Shown in pieces: positions 1-6,088 of a stretch of 34,152 bases of DNA (positions within the stretch are counted from its first letter, which is position 1; each line of letters opens with the position of its first letter). The position numbers were made by a program, and so were the translations under genes. Below the pieces are notes generated by a model, which did no database searches, had not been told where the DNA came from, and saw only the letters and a program-made list of their open reading frames with translations. Source of the stretch: a virus; the IMG/VR virus record IMGVR_UViG_3300020190_000201, positions 1 to 34,152 of that record. One strand, 5' to 3'.

Positions 1-39
1 AAAAATGCTTATCTTTAAGTATAATAAAAAATAAGAGAT
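1..39 (+). promoter_or_regulatory. Early promoter (5' part cut by window edge) and leader
   Basis: The core TTATCTTTA lies at 9-17, followed by TATAATA and the leader AAAAATAAGAGATATG that recurs before most early genes. The upstream ATTAGGATC box, expected near -15, falls outside the window. Confidence 0.6.
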
Positions 40-429
40 ATGAAAAAAGAAATCAAAACACAGTACGGAATCCAAATTGTTAAACCTTGGAGCAAGGAAA
101 TGTATGAGCACAATGACATGGTTGCGGCAGCAGTCCGTGTATTAGTAACTCAACAATGGGAGAATGCAATGAATGCATTTGAGGAGAAATTAGAGTCTGA
201 TATTGTTGACTATGCATTGTTTGAATTAGAGTGGAGTGATGAAGCAACTCCGGAGCTTAAGCGCATCCAAAGAGCCGTTACTGTTTATAGCTTTGGCTTT
301 GGCTATGACATGGAGCGCGTAGCTGGAATAGTAATGAATGAGATAGAAGATGCTCCATTATACCGTCTCAAAGAGATTGCAGAAGAGTTGGAGTTACCAC
401 TCAAAGTAGGGTTTGTTGGCTTTAATTAG
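40..429 (+). CDS. Hypothetical early phage protein, 129 aa
   Basis: This is the first complete gene of the early cassette array, and I do not recognise the family. The start is fixed by the conserved leader AAGAGATATG that ends at the start codon. The protein is mixed helical, acidic in the middle (EEKLESDIVDYALFELEW, about residues 49-66) and has no membrane segment. The last residues GFVGFN and the stop lie just before the next promoter repeat. It has its own promoter, so it is probably made early. No function can be assigned. Confidence 0.75.
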   Translation: MKKEIKTQYGIQIVKPWSKEMYEHNDMVAAAVRVLVTQQWENAMNAFEEKLESDIVDYALFELEWSDEATPELKRIQRAVTVYSFGFGYDMERVAGIVMNEIEDAPLYRLKEIAEELELPLKVGFVGFN

Positions 430-446
430 CCAGCAAACTTTTCTGT

Positions 447-496
447 AACTTTTCTTGAAAAAGATTAGGATCGCATTGATTAATTCCTTAAATTTA
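447..496 (+). promoter_or_regulatory. Early promoter for the gene at 516
   Basis: The box GATTAGGATCGCATTGAT is at 463-480 and the core TTAAATTTA at 488-496. ATTAGG starts at 464, so the start-to-start distance is 24 bases. The 35-base stretch 447-481 is repeated exactly at 742-776. Confidence 0.7.
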
Positions 497-515
497 TAGT
501 ATAAAAATAAGAGAT

Positions 516-728
516 ATGAAAATAACAAAGAAGAATCGTTACATGGTAAAAGTATTTGGAATCCAGGGCCGCACAGTTCATGATGTTGATCTGCAATGGA
601 TCGTAACGGAAATTTCAGGCCATCATGCAATCCAATCGGTTAAGGCACAATTGCAATGGTCACGCAAGTTAACTGACTTTGAGATTGCGCAATATTCATT
701 TAGTGCCGATTATTTAGAATCTGCATAA
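516..728 (+). CDS. Hypothetical early protein, 70 aa
   Basis: A small monocistronic early gene behind the promoter at 447-496, with the conserved leader AAGAGATATG at its start. The sequence runs MKITKKNRYMVKVFGIQGRTVHDVD and looks like alternating beta strands with a basic N-terminus, followed by a helix near LTDFEIAQYSF. No signal peptide, membrane segment or metal motif is visible. Family not recognised. Confidence 0.7.
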   Translation: MKITKKNRYMVKVFGIQGRTVHDVDLQWIVTEISGHHAIQSVKAQLQWSRKLTDFEIAQYSFSADYLESA

Positions 729-741
729 AAACATTTTATGA

Positions 742-791
742 AACTTTTCTTGAAAAAGATTAGGATCGCATTGATTTTTTACTTATCTTTA
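742..791 (+). promoter_or_regulatory. Early promoter for genes at 814 and 978
   Basis: GATTAGGATCGCATTGAT is at 758-775 and TTATCTTTA at 783-791, followed by AGTATAATA. Spacing is 24 bases from ATTAGG (759) to the core. Confidence 0.75.
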
Positions 792-813
792 AGTATAATA
801 AAAAATAAGAGAT

Positions 814-972
814 ATGACAAAAGCAAGAAAAAAAGAATTAGTAAAGATGTTAGAGAAACAATTAGCTGAAGCGCAACAGCAATGGGATGATAAAGGACCA
901 GACGCAGCTGCATATTGTTACGGCTATTTGATTGGCACAGTTAGAGAAGCTATTTACCAATTGGAAAATTAA
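814..972 (+). CDS. Hypothetical early protein, 52 aa
   Basis: A short gene starting at the ATG of the leader AAGAGATATG. The product begins MTKARKKELVKMLEKQLAEA, a strongly charged helix, and continues DAAAYCYGYLIGTVREAIYQLEN. It is probably two packed helices and is cytoplasmic. The stop codon TAA at 970-972 runs directly into the AAGAGATATG leader of the next gene at 978, so the two form an operon. Family not recognised; the clean leader and promoter support it as real. Confidence 0.65.
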   Translation: MTKARKKELVKMLEKQLAEAQQQWDDKGPDAAAYCYGYLIGTVREAIYQLEN

Positions 973-977
973 GAGAT

Positions 978-1172
978 ATGACGACACAAGAAATCCAGGA
1001 CACAATTACAAAGATTGACAATCGCATCGAATTCCTTAAGACAGATAAGACAGTCTGGACAATGGCCTGGGAAGGTAGTACATATAACCACGGACCATAC
1101 CTTCGCAAATTAGAGATCCGGAAGCTAAAAGCGCGCAGAAAAACTTTAGAAAAAAAGTTGCCAAAAAATTAG
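978..1172 (+). CDS. Hypothetical early protein, 64 aa, basic
   Basis: Second gene of the two-gene operon behind the promoter at 742-791. Its leader AAGAGATATG overlaps the end of the upstream gene. The protein is lysine/arginine-rich at its C-terminus (LEIRKLKARRKTLEKKLPKN) and probably helical. The stop codon TAG (1170-1172) is itself part of the ATTAGGATC box of the next promoter, so gene and promoter are packed without a gap. Function unknown. Confidence 0.7.
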   Translation: MTTQEIQDTITKIDNRIEFLKTDKTVWTMAWEGSTYNHGPYLRKLEIRKLKARRKTLEKKLPKN

Positions 1173-1200
1173 GATCCTATCAAAAAAATGCTTAAATTTA
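1168..1200 (+). promoter_or_regulatory. Early promoter (degenerate box) for the gene at 1223
   Basis: ATTAGGATC is at 1168-1176 and TTAAATTTA at 1192-1200. The CGCATTGA part of the box is lost, but the 24-base spacing is kept. Confidence 0.6.
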
Positions 1201-1222
1201 TATAAATTAAAAAATAAGAGAT

Positions 1223-1522
1223 ATGACAAGAGACATTGAAGTAGTAGATCGCTTAGCGGCAGTAACAAATCGATTTGATCAGTACACGCTTTGCAACGCA
1301 GTACAATCCTTAACCCGACAAGCATTAGCCGATGGCTTTGATGCGGAAGATATCAAAGCAGTATTAGCTTTTATGATGGAAACGGAAGTTGATGTGACAG
1401 TGGATGTCTGGGAAACAGAACCAGATTTTGATAGCGCCGGCTTTAGCATTGCGGATCGATTTGAAGACGACGAAGAAGCATCCCATCATTGTGATGATCC
1501 CGGGTGTAATTGTTCAATCTAA
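1223..1522 (+). CDS. Hypothetical early protein, 99 aa, with Cys-rich tail
   Basis: It starts at the conserved leader. Residues 1-55 are helical and include LADGFDAEDIKAVLAFMMETEVDVTVD. The tail is acidic and ends HHCDDPGCNCSI, a possible metal-binding knuckle (HHC-x4-C-x-C). The N-terminal half is clearly paralogous to the protein at 6580 (both have the pattern (L/I)ADGFD-x2-(E/D)I followed by a helix), which lacks the cysteine tail. The pair suggests duplication of a promoter-gene cassette. Function unknown. Confidence 0.7.
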   Translation: MTRDIEVVDRLAAVTNRFDQYTLCNAVQSLTRQALADGFDAEDIKAVLAFMMETEVDVTVDVWETEPDFDSAGFSIADRFEDDEEASHHCDDPGCNCSI

Positions 1523-1591
1523 ATTGTGAATAACTTTTTTAAAAAAAGTTGCTAAAAGATTAGGATCGCATTGATTAATTCCTTATCTTTA
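1518..1591 (+). promoter_or_regulatory. Early promoter with upstream AT inverted repeat, for the gene at 1617
   Basis: AACTTTTTT/AAAAAAAGTT forms an AT-only inverted repeat at 1532-1550. The box GATTAGGATCGCATTGAT is at 1558-1575 and the core TTATCTTTA at 1583-1591 (24-base spacing). The 33 bases at 1518-1550 recur with one mismatch at 4908-4940. Confidence 0.7.
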
Positions 1592-1616
1592 TATTATTAA
1601 TTAAAAAGAGAGAAAA

Positions 1617-1832
1617 ATGAAAAAATTGTTTGTAGTAGTAGTTAGCGATTGGGGTAATGGCCTTTTGGATAGCCCAAAAATTTTCCATATCCGCGCAGAG
1701 AATTCAGCTATAGCATTAGAATGTGCAAAGGACACGTTTATTGAAGATTATTCCTTTGACGAGGAAACAATTGAAGACGACTTTGACTTCTTTGCATATG
1801 AGTTGACAGATAATGAAATAATCGAAGCTTAA
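1617..1832 (+). CDS. Hypothetical early protein, 71 aa, acidic
   Basis: The leader here is AAAAAGAGAGAAAAATG, a variant of the usual one. The protein begins MKKLFVVVVSDW (beta strand) and contains IRAENSAIALECAKDTFIEDY, then a very acidic stretch DEETIEDDFDFFAYEL. The strand-helix-strand pattern resembles small phage proteins that adapt a ferredoxin-like fold, but I cannot name a family. It shares an operon with the gene at 1845. Confidence 0.7.
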   Translation: MKKLFVVVVSDWGNGLLDSPKIFHIRAENSAIALECAKDTFIEDYSFDEETIEDDFDFFAYELTDNEIIEA

Positions 1833-1844
1833 AAAATAAGAGAT

Positions 1845-2066
1845 ATGAAAGTTAAATTTTTAAAAGATTGTTACATTGAAGTATGTATTGGTTTTGATGA
1901 TGAACAAGAACCAATGATGGAAGAGGAAAAAATAATCAAAGATGAAATTTTCGAAGTAGAATCTCTAGAAGCTTCAGAACTAGATGAGGAGTGGCTGCAA
2001 GTCCAATTCGGAGATGGTTCAGTTGGATTTATCGGTAAAGAATTATTTGAAATAATTGAGGAATAA
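1845..2066 (+). CDS. Hypothetical early protein, 73 aa, possible SH3-like fold
   Basis: Second gene of the 1617 operon, 12 bases after the upstream stop, with its own AAAATAAGAGATATG leader. The sequence MKVKFLKDCYIEV ... DEIFEVESLEASELDEEWLQVQFGDGSVGFIGKELFEII has the spacing of a small SH3-like barrel, with final strands WLQVQF and VGFIGKELFEII. It is strongly acidic. The fold is inferred from pattern only. Confidence 0.65.
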   Translation: MKVKFLKDCYIEVCIGFDDEQEPMMEEEKIIKDEIFEVESLEASELDEEWLQVQFGDGSVGFIGKELFEIIEE

Positions 2067-2125
2067 AAAAGTTTAAAAAAAGTTTGCAAAAGATTAGGAT
2101 CGCATTGAAATAAACCTTAAATTTA
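2064..2125 (+). promoter_or_regulatory. Early promoter with A-tracts, for the gene at 2148
   Basis: Two A-tracts separated by GTTT precede GATTAGGATCGCATTGA (2092-2108) and TTAAATTTA (2117-2125); spacing is 24 bases. Confidence 0.7.
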
Positions 2126-2147
2126 TATAAATTAAAAAATAAGAGAT

Positions 2148-2333
2148 ATGGCTAAAGGCACAAAGAATTCCGGAAAGTTTCAGCAAGATGCAGTAGTAGG
2201 TCGTTTTATGGCAGACTCACGCCGTCCGCAAGAGTTGAATGCTATTGTTAAAGCAGCAATGGCGCAAGCAGAGCGCAACGCAAAGTACCGCGCAGAGCAA
2301 GAGGCACGTCAAATACCACGATTCGTTAAATGA
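2148..2333 (+). CDS. Hypothetical early protein, 61 aa, basic
   Basis: It starts at the conserved leader. The product is basic and helical (MAKGTKNSGKFQQDAVVGRF ... AMAQAERNAKYRAEQEARQI), so nucleic-acid or protein binding is possible, but no motif proves it. The stop TGA overlaps the ATG of the next gene (ATGA at 2330-2333), so the two are translationally coupled. Confidence 0.65.
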   Translation: MAKGTKNSGKFQQDAVVGRFMADSRRPQELNAIVKAAMAQAERNAKYRAEQEARQIPRFVK

Positions 2334-2440
2334 TAGCGCTTGTAGTAGGTATCCTGGGGTTAACGGTAATAATCACAGGATTGGCGAGCATTGTAATCAT
2401 AATGACAGACCCGGTAGAAAATCCACTCAAAAAAAAGTAA
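2330..2440 (+). CDS. Small membrane protein, 36 aa
   Basis: The start overlaps the upstream stop (ATGA). The product is one hydrophobic helix (MIALVVGILGLTVIITGLAS continuing IVIIM), followed by TDPVENPLKKK, a short basic tail. This is the pattern of a single-pass inner-membrane peptide. Short membrane peptides are common in phage early regions, but no specific role can be read. The tail is followed at once by the A-rich region ahead of the sigma gene. Confidence 0.6.
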   Translation: MIALVVGILGLTVIITGLASIVIIMTDPVENPLKKK

Positions 2441-2455
2441 AAAAAGTTCCGGAAA

Positions 2456-2488
2456 AGGGTAACCCTAGAGCACGAAATCTGGTATAAT
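2456..2488 (+). promoter_or_regulatory. Atypical promoter of the sigma gene with small palindrome
   Basis: TGGTATAAT, an extended -10 match, is at 2480-2488. The ATTAGGATC box of the neighbouring promoters is absent. AGGGTAACCCT (inverted repeat of 5+1+5) lies at 2456-2466, where an operator could act. Promoter activity is inferred. Confidence 0.45.
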
Positions 2489-2506
2489 ATAAAAAGAGAA
2501 AGAGTT

Positions 2507-3247
2507 ATGGCAAAGAAGATTCACGTAAGTAATGGAGCAATTGTAACCGATGTTACCAGCACCCGTCAGTATGTTAAGGAGTTGAAAAAGACTCAAGGCT
2601 TATCCAAAGAGGTAGAGCAATCATTAGCAACCAAGGCGCAAGCAGGAGACATTGCAGCACGCAACCAACTTGTAGAAGCCAATCTTAAATTTGCGATCCA
2701 GGTAGCTCGTCAATATCAAGGCATGGGCTTAGAGTTAGAAGACCTCATTGCATTTGCCAACGTTGGACTCTTTGAAGCAGCAGAACGCTTTGATGCATCC
2801 AAGAACGTTAAGTTTATTACCTTTGCAGTATGGTATATCAGAGCCGAGTTGCAAAAGGCACTCAATGATTTGTCCCGTGTAGTTAGGATCCCTTCGCATC
2901 GTACCAGCACCGAAGCATTCTCAACCAAGAGCATTCACACGCCGATTGGCGATGATGAAAACAAAGAGACGTGGGCAGACCGACACTTAGAAGCTGAGGC
3001 ATCTCGTAGCGCGAGAGACTACAATGACCTTCGCTTTGATTTGCAACGCGCTTTGAGGCAATTGCCTGAGAAGCAACGCGAAGCATTGACTCGCTTCTAT
3101 GGTATTGATCGTGAGTATGCACAGTGCATGGAGCAGATTGCCGAAGAACTCAATGTTACCGGAGAGCGTGCACGACAATTGGTTAGAGCAGCTGAGAAGA
3201 ACATTGCAACACTACCAGGCATTGAATTGCTAGAACAATATCTCTAA
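2507..3247 (+). CDS. RpoD-like RNA polymerase sigma factor, 246 aa
   Basis: A sigma-70 family factor that would redirect host RNA polymerase to phage promoters. Residues 15-50 resemble region 1.2. Residues 51-120 are region 2 (ARNQLVEANLKFAIQVA, then LEDLIAFANVGLFEAAERFD and ITFAVWYIRAELQKAL for regions 2.2-2.4). VVRIPSH at 125-131 marks region 3. Residues 182-236 are region 4 with a helix-turn-helix (MEQIAEELNVTGERARQLV). It has no long acidic region 1.1. It is the only recognisable sigma factor in the early module; a gp55-like factor lies at 25502. It probably drives the ATTAGGATC promoters or a middle class; which one is inference. Confidence 0.93.
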   Translation: MAKKIHVSNGAIVTDVTSTRQYVKELKKTQGLSKEVEQSLATKAQAGDIAARNQLVEANLKFAIQVARQYQGMGLELEDLIAFANVGLFEAAERFDASKNVKFITFAVWYIRAELQKALNDLSRVVRIPSHRTSTEAFSTKSIHTPIGDDENKETWADRHLEAEASRSARDYNDLRFDLQRALRQLPEKQREALTRFYGIDREYAQCMEQIAEELNVTGERARQLVRAAEKNIATLPGIELLEQYL

Positions 3248-3327
3248 AAAAAGTTTAAAAAAGTTTAAAAAAAGTTTAAAAAAGTTGCCAAAAAGGTTGG
3301 ATCGCATTGATATTATCGGTATCTTTA
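3246..3327 (+). promoter_or_regulatory. Early promoter with four phased A-tracts, for the gene at 3350
   Basis: A-tracts start at 3246, 3257, 3267 and 3278 (periods 11, 10, 11 bases). A variant box GGTTGGATCGCATTGA is at 3295-3310 and the core GTATCTTTA at 3319-3327. GGATC to core is 20 bases, as in the other copies. Confidence 0.65.
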
Positions 3328-3349
3328 AGTATAATAAAAAATAAGAGAT

Positions 3350-3487
3350 ATGAAAAAAGGAGAAATTTTAGCATTAGCAGTAATCGGAGTTGCATTTGTT
3401 GGCGTGACGTTATTAGCATTTGGCAATCCGGTAGGAGTCTTTGTTGTAGGCGGAGCATTAATGAGTGGTCAATTATTGATTAGCTGA
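3350..3487 (+). CDS. Small membrane protein, 45 aa, two hydrophobic segments
   Basis: It starts at the conserved leader AAGAGATATG. The product is almost entirely hydrophobic: EILALAVIGVAFVGVTLLAF, then NPVG, then VFVVGGALMSGQLLI. This suggests a helical hairpin in the membrane, with a KK start. It is first in a three-gene operon (3350, 3489, 3594). Role unknown; superinfection or lysis-related functions are possible but nothing in the sequence decides it. Confidence 0.6.
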   Translation: MKKGEILALAVIGVAFVGVTLLAFGNPVGVFVVGGALMSGQLLIS

Positions 3488-3488
3488 T

Positions 3489-3587
3489 ATGATACCACAA
3501 GGCATGACACCGGAAGAGTTCCTACGGGTAGTGACTCAAGCCACCTTAGCAGTAGAAGCAGTAATCTATTCAGAAATTTATAACTAA
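3489..3587 (+). CDS. Hypothetical peptide, 32 aa
   Basis: The ATG lies one base after the stop of the membrane protein. The product starts MIPQGMTPEEFLRVVTQ and ends AVEAVIYSEIYN, a likely single amphipathic helix. No independent promoter or recognised family. It is supported only by its position in a tight operon and the absence of any competing frame. Confidence 0.45.
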   Translation: MIPQGMTPEEFLRVVTQATLAVEAVIYSEIYN

Positions 3588-3593
3588 GAAGCA

Positions 3594-3806
3594 ATGACAA
3601 GAAACCAAATATTCAAAGCGGCCTGCGTATTACGGGCATCGGACTTCTTAAACCTTATCGAGCACAATGGAGTGGACTTCGAGATCTTGATTCGCCATTC
3701 TCAGGATTATCCTGCAGATCCTAATGAAGGTATGCTGCATGTAATAGTCGAAGGATACCAGTTCACTGAGTCTTTAACATTCTTTAATGGCGAATTAACC
3801 GACTAA
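3594..3806 (+). CDS. Hypothetical early protein, 70 aa
   Basis: Third gene of the operon that starts at 3350, six bases after the upstream stop. The product (MTRNQIFKAACVLRASDFLN ... EGMLHVIVEGYQFTESLTFF) looks like two helices followed by a beta hairpin. No motif is recognised. The stop runs directly into phased A-tracts of the next promoter. Confidence 0.65.
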   Translation: MTRNQIFKAACVLRASDFLNLIEHNGVDFEILIRHSQDYPADPNEGMLHVIVEGYQFTESLTFFNGELTD

Positions 3807-3928
3807 AAAAAGTTTAAAAAAGTTTAAAAAAAGTTACCAAAAGATTAGGATCGCATTGAAAAAGTCCTTATCTTTATTATAAGGAAATAAGGGAATAGTC
3901 CCACAATTTAAAACCAAAAAAGAGAGTT
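3805..3928 (+). promoter_or_regulatory. Early promoter with phased A-tracts and 5' hairpin, for the gene at 3929
   Basis: A-tracts start at 3805, 3816 and 3826. GATTAGGATCGCATTGA is at 3843-3859 and TTATCTTTA at 3868-3876 (24-base spacing). The 5' UTR then has GGGAATAGTCCC (4-bp stem, 3891-3902) followed by CAATTTAAAACC, a combination that recurs before 4398 and 6327. Confidence 0.65.
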
Positions 3929-4312
3929 ATGAAAAAAGAAAATTTAATTGCACAGTTAGAAGCAGCAAAGGCGTTGACTTCAGTAGTATCAATCGACAAT
4001 GTGATTGCATTGATTAATAGCTTAGAGCCAGAAGTGCGTGAAGTGAAGACAGTAGGCATCAATGACGAAAGCTTTGAAAAGATAATGGAAAAGGTTGGCG
4101 ATGCAATAAGATGCCTCAGATCGGATCGTGTAGTAGACTTTGACTCAGCCCAATTCTGTATCAATTACAATAATTGTGTTGAATTAGAAGATGTTGAGTT
4201 TGATTCAGATTACATTGAAAATTCAATCCGCGAAGAATTAGAGACGCTCGTTGAAGTCGAATCTGAGGAGACAGATGACAATGATCCAAGCACAGGCACC
4301 TTCCAAAATTAA
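3929..4312 (+). CDS. Hypothetical early protein, 127 aa, acidic
   Basis: The RBS is AAAAGAGAGTTATG. The product begins MKKENLIAQLEAAKALTSVVS (helix), has a central ESFEKIMEKVGDAIRCLRSDRVVDFDSA and ends in a long acidic tail (LETLVEVESEETDDNDPSTG). Not recognised. The acidic tail could mimic nucleic acid, which is speculation. Five bases after the stop lies the element CATATCTCTC, complementary to the common early leader. Confidence 0.7.
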   Translation: MKKENLIAQLEAAKALTSVVSIDNVIALINSLEPEVREVKTVGINDESFEKIMEKVGDAIRCLRSDRVVDFDSAQFCINYNNCVELEDVEFDSDYIENSIREELETLVEVESEETDDNDPSTGTFQN

Positions 4313-4317
4313 TGTAA

Positions 4318-4400
4318 CATATCTCTCCAAATAGTCCAAAGCCCCAGCAGCAATGTTGGGGCATGCGGACGTGAAAACCAATTTAAAAAAGAGAGATATG
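4318..4400 (+). promoter_or_regulatory. Intergenic RNA element: anti-leader sequence, hairpin, leader
   Basis: CATATCTCTC (4318-4327) is the exact reverse complement of GAGAGATATG (4391-4400), which contains the start codon of the next gene. Between them is a hairpin GCCCCA/TGGGGC (4341-4346 with 4357-4362). If paired, the start of the 4398 gene would be hidden in transcripts from upstream. Function is inferred. Confidence 0.45.
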
Positions 4401-4718
4401 AAAAAGTTTAGTCAAGTTTGTGTTTGGCCCGCAACTATCATCGGTAAGTCCAACATTAAAGATTTCGAAAAGTGGGCGAAAGAAGAATTCAGTGTTCGTG
4501 TAAAGTATTGTGAAGAAGTGGAAACATTACCTACACCTGGTGAACCAAATACTGGTGGAAGAAATGATGTTTTTTTCAGAGTCCACGAAAACGATATCCC
4601 AAAGTTTGCCGTACCTCGTTTACGAATTGGTATTCGTTGGTGGGAGGATGTATTACTTAATGGCGGCGGTGTTCTCTATCCTGAAGATGTTTTGAAAAGA
4701 TACCCTAAAACTTGGTAA
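4398..4718 (+). CDS. Hypothetical early protein, 106 aa
   Basis: The start is set at the ATG of GAGAGATATG; an in-frame ATG at 4353 lies inside the upstream hairpin and is unlikely. The product (MKKFSQVCVWPATIIG ... DFEKWAKEEFSVRVKYCEEV) continues to RLRIGIRWWEDVLLNGGGVL and YPEDVLKRYPKTW. It appears as a small alpha/beta protein. Family not recognised. It belongs to the operon from the promoter at 3805 and is followed three bases later by the gene at 4721. Confidence 0.65.
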   Translation: MKKFSQVCVWPATIIGKSNIKDFEKWAKEEFSVRVKYCEEVETLPTPGEPNTGGRNDVFFRVHENDIPKFAVPRLRIGIRWWEDVLLNGGGVLYPEDVLKRYPKTW

Positions 4719-4720
4719 CT

Positions 4721-4912
4721 ATGAAAAAGTTTAAACGTTACCAAGCCAACCTCAAGTTAGTAGGCAATCAAGTATTTTCTTATACCACTCATGTAGCAAC
4801 CATTGAAGGCGCCACATTGCGCATATTAGGCACCTGGAGCAAGACAACCACCAAACATGTTAATTATGTAGCGGCTCAGTTAGGCCTTACAAAGATGTAC
4901 ACCGAGTTCTAA
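4721..4912 (+). CDS. Hypothetical early protein, 63 aa, basic
   Basis: ATG at 4721 is chosen over an in-frame TTG at 4712 that overlaps the upstream gene. The product MKKFKRYQANLKLVGNQVFS ... TTHVATIEGATLRILGTWSK is basic and mostly beta, ending VNYVAAQLGLTKMYTEF. Function not recognised. Its stop lies in the 33-base repeat (4908-4940) that is shared with the end of the gene at 1223. Confidence 0.6.
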   Translation: MKKFKRYQANLKLVGNQVFSYTTHVATIEGATLRILGTWSKTTTKHVNYVAAQLGLTKMYTEF

Positions 4913-4981
4913 ATTGTGAATAACTTTTTCAAAAAAAGTTCACAAAAAGGTTGTTAGATTGAATAAAAATACTTATCTTTA
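4908..4981 (+). promoter_or_regulatory. Early promoter (degenerate box) for the ATPase gene
   Basis: The AT inverted repeat AACTTTTTC/AAAAAAAGTT is followed by a weak box (GGTTGTTAGATTGA, 4949-4962) and a perfect core TTATCTTTA at 4973-4981. Confidence 0.55.
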
Positions 4982-5003
4982 AGTAAATAAAAAAATAAGA
5001 GAT

Positions 5004-5948
5004 ATGAAAAATGTATTTGAAGCAGTAAGAGTAAAAGGCAAGCTATTGGCGAAGAACACTACCACTGGTGAAATAGCGCCTAAGAATTTAATTCGACACG
5101 TTCAATTGTTGAATGCCGAAAAGAATCGCGAAGTATTGTTTGTATCAGCAACGGGCCGAGTAACCCGACTACCAGCAGCAGAAGCAGGAGTTGCACTTAC
5201 TCCGGCACCGGTAATGAAGTTGTCATTCCTTTCTGTCAAAGAGTCACAATGTCCGGATGAGATGTTTAAGAACATTGAGCGACTCACTAAAATGGTTGGG
5301 CGTGGATTGCAACCATCATTGGTTATCACCGGCGGTGCAGGTACCGGCAAGACGCATATTGTAAAGAGCACTTTAGAAGAGATGGGCCTCAAAGAATCCA
5401 CAGACTTTGTTCACTTCAAAGGTCGTGCTACCGCAGCCGGTCTCTTTGTTACCCTTTATGAGAACAATGACAAGATCATTGTGTTGGATGATTGTGATTC
5501 TGTATTCAAAGACGATGATGCTGTGAACATCCTCAAAGCTGCACTTGATTCCTACGACACACGCAAGATCTCTTACATCAGCACCAAGTCACTCAAAGAC
5601 GAGTTTGGTTGTGAAGTGCCACGTCACTTTGAGTTTTCAGGCCGCGTTGTATTCATTAGCAACATCAGCCAAAGCCGCTTGGATGAAGCAATCCGCTCAC
5701 GTAGCTTTGTAGCAGATGTTGATTTGACCAACGAGCAAATGTTTGAGCGCATTGAGCAATTGATGGAGAAGATGGAAAGCCGAGTTCCTGCAGCTGCAAA
5801 GGCCCAAGCATTGGAATTGATGAAGGAGCTTGATGCTGAGTTTGAAATTGAAATCAACCTCCGTAGCTTCATCAAAGCGGCTCGCATTTGTGCAATGGGC
5901 TTTGAAAATCCTAAGATGATGGTAGCAGAGCAAATTTGTAAATTGTAA
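5004..5948 (+). CDS. AAA+ ATPase, 314 aa
   Basis: A P-loop ATPase of the AAA+ type. Walker A GGAGTGKT is at residues 110-117 and Walker B IIVLDDCD at 158-165. The sensor-1 segment VVFISN ends in N220, and there are arginine-finger candidates in IRSRSF (R231, R233). Residues 1-75 form a separate N-terminal domain; the C-terminal 70 residues are helical. It starts at the conserved leader behind its own early promoter and is by far the largest early gene besides the sigma factor. Phage AAA+ proteins of this size often remodel DNA or protein complexes; the substrate is not evident. The gene is followed at once by CATATCTCTC and a GNRA-looped hairpin. Confidence 0.85.
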   Translation: MKNVFEAVRVKGKLLAKNTTTGEIAPKNLIRHVQLLNAEKNREVLFVSATGRVTRLPAAEAGVALTPAPVMKLSFLSVKESQCPDEMFKNIERLTKMVGRGLQPSLVITGGAGTGKTHIVKSTLEEMGLKESTDFVHFKGRATAAGLFVTLYENNDKIIVLDDCDSVFKDDDAVNILKAALDSYDTRKISYISTKSLKDEFGCEVPRHFEFSGRVVFISNISQSRLDEAIRSRSFVADVDLTNEQMFERIEQLMEKMESRVPAAAKAQALELMKELDAEFEIEINLRSFIKAARICAMGFENPKMMVAEQICKL

Positions 5949-5949
5949 A

Positions 5950-5993
5950 CATATCTCTCAAATAAAAAGATCCGGCGTCGCAAGGCGTCGGAT
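5950..5993 (+). terminator. Anti-leader element and GCAA-capped hairpin after the ATPase gene
   Basis: CATATCTCTC is at 5950-5959. A 10-bp stem with two G-U pairs and a GCAA tetraloop is at 5970-5993 (ATCCGGCGTC/GGCGTCGGAT, sharing one G with the loop). No clear U-tract follows, so termination may be weak; it may also be a 3' stability element. Confidence 0.45.
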
Positions 5994-6009
5994 TCTATTG
6001 TAAAAAAAA

Positions 6010-6064
6010 AAGTAAAAAAAGTTACCAAAAGATTAGGATCATGTTGATATTATTGGTATCTTTA
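6010..6064 (+). promoter_or_regulatory. Early promoter for genes 6089-6774
   Basis: A-tracts precede GATTAGGATCATGTTGAT (6031-6048) and the core GTATCTTTA (6056-6064); spacing is 24 bases. Confidence 0.65.
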
Positions 6065-6088
6065 TATTATAAATAAAAACAAAGAGAT

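Noticed and set aside
2239-2487. 82-codon plus-strand ORF overlapping 2148 and the small membrane gene
   Set aside because: Composition is low in protein character, it has no ribosome site, and it overlaps two better-supported genes and the sigma promoter.
5102-6028. Minus-strand ORFs opposite the AAA+ ATPase
   Set aside because: They are antisense to a gene with clear catalytic motifs and have no promoter or ribosome site.
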